Source: Metaphire vulgaris (lineage: Eukaryota > Annelida > Clitellata > Crassiclitellata > Megascolecidae). Taken from it: a DNA stretch of 64,000 nucleotides. Below are positions 35,300 through 45,600 of the stretch, piece by piece; the stretch's first letter is position 1; each line of letters begins with the position of its first letter. A program made the position numbers and the translations under genes. Under the pieces are notes generated by a model that searched no databases, was not told where the DNA came from, and was given only the letters and a program-made list of their open reading frames with translations. The stretch is from positions 434,001 through 498,000 of the forward strand of contig CM030862.1 of the NCBI GenBank assembly GCA_018105865.1, given 5' to 3'.

Positions 35300-35565
35300 C
35301 CGGGGGTGGGGGAAGTTAGCAGAGTGGTAACGATGGAGCAGGAGGTCGCGGGTTCGAGTCCCGCAGGAGCCCTAAAGGTCGACTCAGCCTTTTTTTCGCG
35401 GTGGTACAATGAGGAGCAGTGGTAAAAATCTGCGATAAGTCAAACAGGTACGCTATGCGATACACTAGCTCCGTATCCGTGGCATTGCACGCCTGGCTGA
35501 GGGCTATAGAAACGGAGATCTTATGAGCCCGTGAGGCTCGGGGAAGGACTTTGACTTTTTTGACA
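35300..35565 (+). repeat. tRNA-derived SINE, near full length
   Basis: The A box is GTTAGCAGAGTGGTAACG and the B box lies in GGTCGCGGGTTCGAGTCCCG. These are followed by GGTCGACTCAGCC, TTTTTTTCGCGGTGGTACAA and TGAGG, a core resembling widespread invertebrate SINEs. It then runs TGGCATTGCACGCCTGGCTG and GGCTCGGGGAAGGACTTTG into a T-rich end. A degraded head of the same family (AGCAAAGTGGTAACAACACG) is at 49395-49440. The acceptor stem does not pair, so it is not a tRNA gene. Confidence 0.75.
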
Positions 35566-36019
35566 GCCTGCTGTACTAGACGATCCAAATTATTAAGTGC
35601 TCTTGTTTGGGCAAGTGGCTTCAGTAGCATATAATATAATAGGTAAACAATACGATTGGAGTAATACGCCAACACTTATCAACTCGGAAGAAGAGGATTT
35701 GCTCTTGCTGTACAAGTTATTAAAGCGTCTGTAGAATTTCAATTTGGTCTCTGTTATTGATACTGTATCCTAACTACAACCCCAAAATATCTCAACGCAT
35801 CAACATAAACCAGGGCAGATCCATTCAACAATAAGGGAGCACAGATGTCTGGCATGACGTCTACCAATTCTTAAGACCTTACATTTTTAACATTGAACTT
35901 CAAATCTAGGTTAGCAACTTCAACATTAGGCCTACATATATTAGGCCTAAGTAAACATTGCATATCGTAAACCGAATGAGAGATGAGCGATAAAATTATA
36001 TCAGCATAAAGCAAACATC

Positions 36020-36215
36020 ATCATCATCATCGCGCAGCCGGCTGGGGCCCTTGCGTCACCACTCCGCCATGAGTCATGACCATGCACGATGGCTTGTTCC
36101 CAAAAGAGAGGTGGGAGTAGAACCGCTTTGCTGCTGAAGTTGGTCGAGCCATCTCTTCCTTGGACGCCCGGGCTTAATTGCGCCTCCATGCAGGTGACGT
36201 CAGGCGGAACACCTG
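36020..36215 (-). mobile_element. LINE C-terminal stump
   Basis: The minus strand reads GAIKPGRPRKRWLDQLQQQ, then TSLLGTSHRAW and, after a stop, LMAEWRRKGP. The GRPRKRWLD motif is a common C-terminal signature of non-LTR retrotransposon polyproteins. The frame is broken. A short ATC repeat flanks its 3' side. Confidence 0.65.
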
Positions 36216-37080
36216 ACGATAGGTCGACACAGCAGCGCAGGATCTGGATATAGGCGGAGCAGAGGTGGACTCAGGGTTTAATCTAGGCCGTTTCCGGGGG
36301 AAAATTGCCCTTTCCCCGGAAATTTCAAATTCCCCCGGAAATTTTGGCATATTACATTAACTAACAGCAGCGCCCTAGCAGAATTCCACCGGCTTTGTCA
36401 GTCCACCCCCGGAGTCCAGAGTCTAGATTAATTAACACAGGGTGGAGTGATGGCTAATTCTATAGTCGGGCTACACATGCCCGAAAAGTGCTAGACGGCG
36501 CCTACGAAGGAGTCCATGAGCGGCGAGACTCCGGTTTGCAGGAGGATGTCGACGTTTGTCACATACAGTCCATGAACAAAGTATTGATGTAACAACCATA
36601 GCCAGATTTCTTCAAATTAGAGATAAGATCAACCATATATACAGCAAACAATAATGGGGATAAGACCTTGTCTTACCCCAACTAAGACATAGAAAGAGCC
36701 CAAATGTTTCCCTAATTGAAATCGTATGCAATGCTATCACTCAGCGTTGCTTACAGGCCGGATATGGAGAGAATTCGGCCTCGAGTCTTAGATCTCCCGA
36801 ATTTACACTGCAGTGTTTAGTTTATAGACGTGTCGTTTATAGGGTTTTAAAATTGTTTAGTGTTTAGACTTGACGAGAAAAACTAAAGCTATGGGCATTG
36901 GGCATGCGCTGGCTATATTTCTTTTCATGATCTCACAAAATTTCATTGTGCGTTTTGCTGTACATGGACACTGTAGCCTAGAAGGCCAAAGCAAACATGT
37001 GCCGCATCGGCTGACTGACCTGCGTTCCCATGGAGATCTGATTTCTGGCAGGTTGCTAGCGACGCCCAAAAGGCAGGACG

Positions 37081-37252
37081 TGCCGGTTTATTATAGGCCT
37101 GTTGGGGGGGATTTCCCCCCCCAAAGTTTGAAAATTCTCCCCAAAAATATTATATGTGTTGCGTCAAGGTTTTTGGGCAGACAAACCATATCCCCCAAAA
37201 CATGTAAAACTCGCCCCCCCCCCCCAATATCAAGGTGGCTAGAATAAACACT
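37081..37252. mobile_element. MITE with TSD GCAGGACG
   Basis: GCAGGACG precedes it (37073-37080) and follows it (37253-37260) exactly. The right end CTAGAATAAACACT is the same as in the copy at 58976-59272. The left end (GGTTTATTATAGG) is a diverged form of its reverse complement. The interior is rich in poly-C and poly-G foldback sequence. Confidence 0.75.
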
Positions 37253-37261
37253 GCAGGACGT

Positions 37262-37365
37262 GGCCTCGTAATCAGAATAATAATAATAGGCCCTACTATA
37301 ACAAGGCTTTAAGTGGTTCTGGAGTGTCTGTCCTGCTTGAGAACCACTGTTTCACCCCATCCCAT
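37262..37365 (-). repeat. LINE 3' tail fragment
   Basis: AATAATAATAGG, then GGCTTTAAGTGGTTCTGGAG and TGCTTGAGAACCACTG. It is the same terminal hairpin as at 56285-56510, in reverse orientation. Confidence 0.6.
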
Positions 37366-38968
37366 TTGATATCGTAAGCTAATGCACTGTACTAAGATTT
37401 AGGCCTATTTTGAAATCATGTACACATTTCTATCTTCTCGAACAATTCATTCCGCCTGTCTAGTGTCTACCACTCCTGCGCACTAAAACAATGCTGTTTG
37501 TATCTCCCAACCCGTTTCTTAAACAGTTTCATGTCGTGTCCTCTCACCTCTGGCTTCCATCATATGTGTTTTGTTGTAGGCCTAATCACAACTCTCGATT
37601 TCAAGCAAAGCACTTTTCTACCAGTAGCCTAACTAAATCCGCTTTCCGGCGTTATGTAGGCCTATAGGTCCGTTTATAATAGCGTGATTTTTTCCTGCAG
37701 TCTTGCTGCTTGCTATTACAGAAAAAAAGAACAAGGGAAACCCTTTCAACAAGAAAACTGAGGCAATTCCCGTGAATAGCGATGATGAAATGCTTGAATC
37801 AACCTATCTGAGCTGTGCAGAACATTAGAAATTAGTCCTAAATTGTGGAGCTGCGTGGCCTGTTTAATAGCAGGCATGGTCTTAAGCAAATCTCATTTCA
37901 AGACCAGGCTTGCGAACAAGGAAGTTAGCGCTCAATACCAACCGTTCTTAGGCAATGCATTAGGCTGCGGTCTAGTTTCGATGTGCGAGTCACGCTTCGC
38001 TGATTAAACAGCAGCAGACTCGCACCGACGGTTAAATTTATGGAGGAATTTGACGCAGGCATATATTACTATATTAACTAGCGCTTATAGCAGGTCTTTG
38101 GGCGATTCACAGACTCAGTCTTTCTCAGCGCAGTCGAACAACTAGGAAACATGCGAACAGCTTTCGAAGTAAAGCTTGCGCGTAAGTAGCGGGCTTTCGA
38201 AGTCCAGAATTGCTGTTTTTAATACAAGATAAATAGCAAGTGAAGACTTCACTGCATTGCGTTGATGACATCCATGCATTAGCGTCGCCACGGGGGTGGG
38301 GCAAATGGGGACAACTGCCTCCCAACCTGACCCCAGGCCACCTATCAGATTCGTGCAAATCCGGTAAGAAAGTTTTTGTGTAGAGGGGGTTAGGGTGGGG
38401 TAAGGAATCTGAAACGCCAGCCCCCTTTTGACACCAACCCAAAATTCCTGGCGACACCACTGCATCCATGCATTAGCATATGTATAATGAACGACTCGCT
38501 TCTTCTGATTTCGTCAAATCGATGCCTAAATAAAATCTCGGCAGACTTGTTATCTACGTTTTAAGCATCAAGTAATTTCTGAGTGGTATTTGAGGGTCAG
38601 AATAGAAGGATTCCAATATCCCCTGTTCCCTTTGCTATTTAAAGAGTGGACAAGTCAGTAGCCTAAGCGGCTGCCAGAAATCCGGCCCTTTCCTCTACAA
38701 ATACCTTTGGGGGTCAAATTGACTTGGCCGGAGGGGAAGAGATACGGTTCAATGCAAAAATTTGCGTCAGTGGTGAAATTTGGGGAGAGGGAATTTGCGA
38801 TTGGGGAGAGGGGGAAATCTCCCATAACAGGCCTGGATAAAGCACTGAGCAATGGTTAAGTCCATCTTTTTATTTTACGAACACGAATGCAGGCTTAATT
38901 TTACGCAACACTATGATCTACAACCATGATGAAGTAATGAGAAATAGTTTCTATAATATAAGCCTATT

Positions 38969-39153
38969 CATAGGCGGATTTAGAGTTTAATATTTGGGTA
39001 GGCTAGCGTGGAGGTCTGGGGTGCCATCCAGCATGGATGTGCCGTCCATGCAGCACGCGACAGACCTGGTGTTGATGGAAAAATTTGTTTGTTTTGGTGA
39101 GATTAGTTGGGTAGGCTGAAACCTACCCTAGCCTTTAATAAAATCCGCCTATG
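38969..39153. mobile_element. 185-bp MITE, CATAGGCGGATTT family
   Basis: It starts CATAGGCGGATTTAGAG and ends AAAATCCGCCTATG, a 13-bp terminal inverted repeat with a one-base variation. An opposite-orientation copy with a perfect 8-bp duplication lies at 52123-52291. Both share the internal phrases TTGGGTAGGCT, CAGACCTGGTGTTGATGG and AACCTACCCTAGCC or their complements. The duplication is not clear for this copy. Confidence 0.8.
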
Positions 39154-39221
39154 CATGGGCCTATTGTACTTCACAATTCAAATACAATGAGTAACATGCA
39201 ACGAATACAACCCTATGTACA

Positions 39222-39433
39222 TGGGCGCCCGCAGAAATTTTTCCAAAAGGAGTCAAAACACAATGGTCACAGTTATGTCACATAAATTGCTCCAGGAGGG
39301 GCAAAACACATTTTAACACTGTGGTCACGGTTAATATTTTAGCAAGTTTTTCAAATTTCAATGTGATATATTGGTATTTGCATTTTCGAGGGGTGGGGCA
39401 AGTGCCCCTCTTGCCCTAATGTGCGGGCGCCCA
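39222..39433. mobile_element. MITE with GGGCGCCC termini
   Basis: It begins TGGGCGCCCGCAG and ends TGCGGGCGCCCA. An inverted relative lies at 58471-58677, sharing the interior phrase ACAATGGTCACAGTTA in variant form and GGGGCAAGTGCCCCT-like sequence. No target duplication was recognised. Confidence 0.6.
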
Positions 39434-39524
39434 CGCGTCTTTCAGTTCTATATAACGACTCTGAAGTAGACCCTATTCAATCGGCGTTTAATTCATTGGC
39501 TTTTAGTGTTTCTGCTGTCAGCGA

Positions 39525-42500
39525 ATGTTTCTATGTCTTACAGATTTTGCTGTAGTATTAAGTGCATTACTAGCCCCCATCGCTGATACGATGACTACTA
39601 CGACAACGCCAACTACGACAGTGCCAACAACAACTACGACATTGCCACCAACTACTACGACAGAACCAACAACAACTACGATATTGCCACCAACTACTAC
39701 GACAGAACCAACAACAACTACGATATTGCCACCAACTACTACGACAGAACCAACAACAACTACGATATTGCCACCGACTACTACGACAGAACCAACAACA
39801 ACTACGATATTGCCACCAACTACTACGACAGAACCAACAACAACTACGACATTGCCACCAACTACTACGACAGAACCAACAACAACTACGACATTGCCAC
39901 CAGCACCTACAACAGAGCCAACAACTACGACATTGCCACCAGCATCTACAACAGAGCCAACAACTACGATATATCCAACAACTATAGGCCTAACCACCGC
40001 TGTACCAGGTGAGTATAGGTGTGGTATTTAATAACGTAGAAATGTCCCATTGTCCCTGCCTCTGGCGGTGAATGCGTGCCTTCGATAGAGACGAGAGAGT
40101 TAGGGCCTACAACTGCGCAGGTAAAGGCATCTTACTCCGTCATAAATTATTGGAACAATATGACTTAATGAGCCATCATTAACCATTATAATATTGTAAC
40201 GAATCGCCTATAATAATACATCGCTTGGCATCAGTCGATGTTCGAATAGAATGGCAGGGGACCTACTCGTCCAGGGTGTCGATCCGATCCAGTAAGTCTG
40301 TCGGAATTTATACGGTTCCAGTTACGAAGGACAGGGGAGTCTCTCCATCTAAATGTGACGATAGACCCTCAGCGGAGGGAACACGTCCCCCTCAGGACGG
40401 CAATTATTGCACAGTCTATAGACGAAGCCACTGATGAAGCGCATATGCAAAATATAAAAGCATGACAACGCAGTGTGTGGGGTAGAGGCCTATCCGAAGA
40501 GCCAGGTTTTGTTGCATCAATTGGTCTCTTTGTGGTCTTGAATAGTAATTAAACAGAGAATGGAGATTCGATGGCTGACTGACTGAAATGTAACACCATT
40601 AGCGTAAACTTGGACGAAAAAAATTGATAAATTTTTAACCCCTCCTTGTCTATAGGCTCTACATCGAATTTTAAAAAACAAAATACGATGACGTAAGACT
40701 ACGACTCCCTAGGTAAGAGCGCAAACTGTTAAGGAATATTAAAGTGGCGGGCTGTTGACGGGCGAGCGAGTGTGCACCATTGAGGACCAATGCACCGACT
40801 AGGCTTATTAAATTTAAATTCATAGTTTCTTGATTAAGTTTATTATAACAAATGAAATTGTTGATCTTTACCCAATCCCTCTGTCAACAAGTGTCAAACT
40901 GTTTCAAACCCCTCCCCTATTCTCTTGACGTAATTAATGGACCGCCCCTATGGTATTCGGGAAAACGAGAAAACCGCCTTTTAGACAGTTTTAGTCCAAA
41001 ATGATAACATTCCCACTTTCAAAACCTTAAATTGTCAATGCCAGCCCTATTCCATACATTATAGCCTAGTGTTATAGGCCCTATATATTTAATTAAAAAA
41101 ATGGAATTCGCTTCTGATAACTTGCGCCTATTTCTTTTAGAGAAATATTATTACATAGAGAGTTATTATTAGACCTACACATATTAAAATGACTGTGGAG
41201 TTATTATTGAATATATATAAAAATAACAGGGGAGTTACAACAATATATAGGCCTAATAATGACTGCGGGAGTTATTTTGTGGGGAGTCTTTGTTATACGA
41301 TATACACCGGCTGAGAAGGGAGGAGCCATACGCCTATCGTCTTTTGACGAACACGTCTTCAAATAGATCTAATTGCACTTACGTACATATTTACACACGC
41401 ACACACACACACACTCAACGGCAATGAGATGCCTGAGCGGGATGAAGGAAGTTAGAAAAGAACAGGTACAATCTTATTCTGAAAAACAAGTGCATGCGAA
41501 CCTTAAGAGAGCCAGTCAGTCGAGTAAAGTCAACGAAACTGCTTCCAATGTATATACATGTTTGAACCTAAGTTGAACTTGCTAGACTCAGCTAGATCAG
41601 TGGTTCCCAGCCTTTTTTGGTCGGCGTACTCCTTAGTTCAGGCACTTTTCAAAAACCCGTGTGTCCCAAAATTTTCAATGTAAATTTAACCATTGCGTCA
41701 CTGCGCACTAGTATAGCACATCGTGAATAAATTGCAATGGAAGTGAAGGGCAGTGGCGTAGCGTGACTTTCTGGGGCCCAGAGGACATCCTTGATATCGG
41801 GGCCCCTATAGGCTAACATAGATTACGCCGTTCTAAAAAAATAAGGTCTTCAAGTCTACATCACTGCCTCTGTTTTGATCGTCTGTAGACGTAAACGAGT
41901 GCGTTTCTCTTCCCTGTTATCCTTTCGGCAAATGCACCGATCTGACCGACGGCTACAACTGCACCTGTGTCGATGGATTCACTTACGTTTCACCGCTCTA
42001 CTGCGCAGGTAATGATCGCTACTCTTCAAGTCTATAATTGTTACACGATTTTGGTCGATAGTCTGAGAGTCCTCTCTCGCGTACAGCTATAGCAGCGATT
42101 TTTCGTCTCGTGCATGTGATATGGATCGCCGAGGTCCAGTCGAATGGATTTCGTTTCCGCTAGTCATCAGCGCAGCCACAGCGGGGCATGGACTGGTTGT
42201 GAAAATTTATGCTCAGAAGTCAAAACCAAAGAGAAAATTTGACGAGGTTGTTGAGAGATTCCCGATATGCTGCCGTTATAGTCAGAAAATACGCTCCAAA
42301 TCTCTGGATTCAGAACTAATATGTCTAATGGCCAATGGCGGTTCCACATTGATGGTCCGGGGGACCGTACCTTCCCCCATCGAATGCCTGCCTCCCCTCA
42401 GTGGTCCTCTGTTGGGACCATAATTATGGGCCTATACTTACTACAACATCCCTATCAACAAATGGTGGCCCTCCAATGCTTAGAAGTTGCCACTCCAACG

Positions 42501-42570
42501 ACCCCCCACTTGCCAAATCCTGGAACCGCCACTGCTAATGGCCAGCAATGGTTGTTGTTGTTGTTATTAA

Positions 42571-42669
<99 letters not shown>

Positions 42670-45600
42670 AGAGATCAACGAATGCGACGTGTATAGTCAG
42701 CAGCATTTCAACCAGTCCCCGTGTCTCAATGGCGGTGTTTGCCAAGACATCATCAATGGGACGTACTGCGACTGCATTCAGAACCAACGCGATTTCATTG
42801 TATTCGGAGATCAATGCGAACAGAGTTCGAACGCTTTCTCTTCTTAGATATATCTGATTTTTGTTCTTCTGTTTACGTTCTTCATAGGCCTATAAGATTA
42901 CTTAGCGTCCAATATATAAACTCCGATCGATTGAAAATGCTTTAGGCCTAGCACGTGCTAAAAATCACCAAATCACCAAACGTCTGCCATATTATTGCAC
43001 CATTACTGGATGAAAGTAGCAGAGCGCATTAAATATAAAATAATATTGATGACTTAGGCCCATAACTCACTTCATACATCAAAATCAGTCTACCTACGAA
43101 ATCAGATAATCCCACACCATCATCGATCCACTCGATCCTCCTCTCACGTAAAACTCTCCTCCGTCCTCTGAATCAAGCATCTCTCAAAATTTGCAATCGT
43201 GAATTTTCATATGCTGCACCAGAACTTTGGAACTCAATTCCAGCATCCCTCTGCTGTCTACATCACGGTCAAACAACAAATTCTAAGTCACAATTTCCTT
43301 CACTTCTTACAACATCTCATGTTTTCTTTCCAAACTCAAAGCGTTTATCTTTTAAAAAATCATTTCCTCTATGACTGTAAGTTCTGTAACGTCCCAACCA
43401 CATGCAATGACCCTTTGGATTAAACGACCTTGCATGAATGAACCTCTCCGTTGGCTATGGACACCTCATACTAAAATTAAACGCCTAGGAATGAGGAGCT
43501 ATAAATGCGGTGCTACATTCGAAAGCGCTATAGAAATTAACGAGATTTTACATACTTACTTGAGAGCAGTTCACAGTTTCTGTTGGTTTCTGTATGTATT
43601 CGTCTAGTGCGTGTAATTATTCCGTTGTAGGGACACAGATTCGTCCGATATTGACGGGGCTTTCCAGGGCCGTGGGCATAGAGGCGGGTGGGTCGGCCAT
43701 CACTGTAACGGGCACAGGATTCAACATCATCCCTCCGATCGGCGTCTATCTCAACAACAGCAGCGGCGGATCTAACTTCGACGACGGCGCGCTGTTTGGA
43801 TACGTTCAGGAGAACACCGTGTCAGTGAACAATACCATTTTCAATGCACCCTATCTCCTATAGCTATTTCAAGAACGATTAAGCGCATAAGAATAAACAG
43901 CTACTGCTGTACTGCTTTTCGGGGCGCTGTATAAGTTTACGAGATTTTACTTTACTTTACTCTGACTGGGCTTAACTGGCTGCCTGTTCAACTGTTCACA
44001 ATTATTGTGTTTTCTATTGTGTCTGTTATTTCAATTGAGGCTTTTCACTAAATTATGATAACTACCATTTGATTCTTGCCTCCTCCTCCTCCTCCTCCTC
44101 CTCCTCCTCCTCCTTCTTCTTCTTCTTCTTCTTCTTCTTCTTCTTCGTCTTCTCACTAAACTGCAGTTGGAGATTTTAAGTTTTAAGCTTGTGAGTGGAT
44201 CGTATTAATTTCTGCAAAGAATGATAAATGGAGTCAAGTGCAGAGTCACAGTTCAGAGAAATGCAAATGGCGCCGCAAAACCTTCGACGTCCGGAGGAGG
44301 GGTGTGAAAGGGAGTGAAATTGCACCCTCTGGAAATATTGTGAAGCTATAAAAAAGTAAAATTACTTTTAAAAAGTAGCCTATATTGCTAAGTTGAAATA
44401 TGAATTTATATAAGAATTCGATGAACTCTCCTATAGCGCTAAATAATTTTTAATTAGTCGAATAGATTTTGAGAGTCTTGTACATTACGTTTTGTATCCC
44501 CCACCTGGAAAAATTTCCTTAGACGCCCATGCGCAAAACATACAAAGTGCATTTGGCACAAATGAGGTGTTGTAAACTGTGGTTCGTTCAGCGCCAATAA
44601 CAGCTTCGTGTTTCTGACGCCCAAAGCCAACGAATCGTTCATCGGAGTTCAACTCCAGGTCACTGTTCTGTTCAGCGGAGGAGTGAAGATTGCAATGAAT
44701 GCTTCGGTCACTTTCACTTATGTCAAGAATCCGTCAATAAGTGACATCAATCCGAAGACTCAACTTGTAACGTGAGTTCGCTTGAGCGTTTATAGGCCTA
44801 TATATTATTGCAAGGCATCCATTTTAAAAGGGCTACCCTTGCGTGCAAAACATAGCTGATTAGTGATTACACTTTTTGCTTGTCAGGCCTATTTCGCCGC
44901 CGAGGTTTGGCTTATATAGGCCTATACATGAGTTTTTGCTTGTCAACCTTTTCGGCCGGGATTTTGTTGCATCCCTTTACCAACTTCCTAGAAATTCATT
45001 GCATCCCCCACCAAGAATTCTTTGAAACTTCCACTGCCTCGTTCAAAGGCAAGATGAGTGCGTTTTCAACACAAACGCACTTTCCCAGAGAAAATTCTGA
45101 CGAAAACCGAAGCTTCTCTGGAGATTCCAAAATTTTGCTGTTTTGAAAATCTTTCAAGTCGCCGGACATTATTTATTGAAAGTTCCTGGGGGCAAAGGCT
45201 GTTAGCGTCTCTGTCGGCCGAAACATTGCTATGAAATCCTGGATTTGTTTTTCTCTCTCATGCAGAGGTGGAATCACTCTGACCGTGACTGGAACGAGTC
45301 TGAATGCCGTTTCCACTCCGATGATGACGGTCACCTTGAGAATCACCTACCACAACGAGACTCACAACTCCTCCCACCTGCGACAGTATCCTCCTCAGGT
45401 GCGCTTGCTCTTTTTAAACACACGATAACATAATATTTAACACAAAACGTTAACTTCAGTTCAGGAATAGGAATAAGAAACAATTTAATAGGAACAGAAG
45501 TCGCTTATTCGAGGCAATTTAACGACAAAGACCGCCTAAGTCGAAATGCTGCAGTGTACACTGTACAAGGGTCAGAGGTTAAAGGTATGAGCAGAAGTAG

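Larger units (their letters stand above)
34938..39524. other. Repeat-filled spacer before the IPT receptor gene
   Basis: No gene was recognised. It contains a SINE (35300-35565), LINE stumps (36020-36215, 37262-37365) and MITEs (37081-37252, 38969-39153, 39222-39433). An imperfect foldback of CCGGGGGAAA/TTTCCCCGG type lies near 36290-36345, and a repeat rich in GGGGAGAGGG near 38650-38830. The palindrome TAGGCCTA becomes frequent from about 35.9 kb onwards. Confidence 0.5.

Noticed and set aside
35300..35372. Functional tRNA gene
   Set aside because: A and B boxes are present but the acceptor and anticodon arms do not pair, and SINE-type sequence follows. The same reasoning applies to 22683-22780.
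36857..37247. Overlapping frames at 36.9-37.2 kb
   Set aside because: They run into poly-C/poly-G MITE sequence with a mapped target duplication. No domain similarity was seen.
39518..39997. Minus-strand Val/Gly-rich frame
   Set aside because: Shadow of the Thr/Pro minisatellite. The plus-strand frame has a signal peptide, a splice donor and in-phase downstream exons.
43594..43863. IPT exon extending to the stop at 43863
   Set aside because: An internal GTCAGT donor at 43821 gives the phase 2 needed to join the next exon (NTV-ANNSFVFLTP). The longer frame duplicates the end of the domain and stops.
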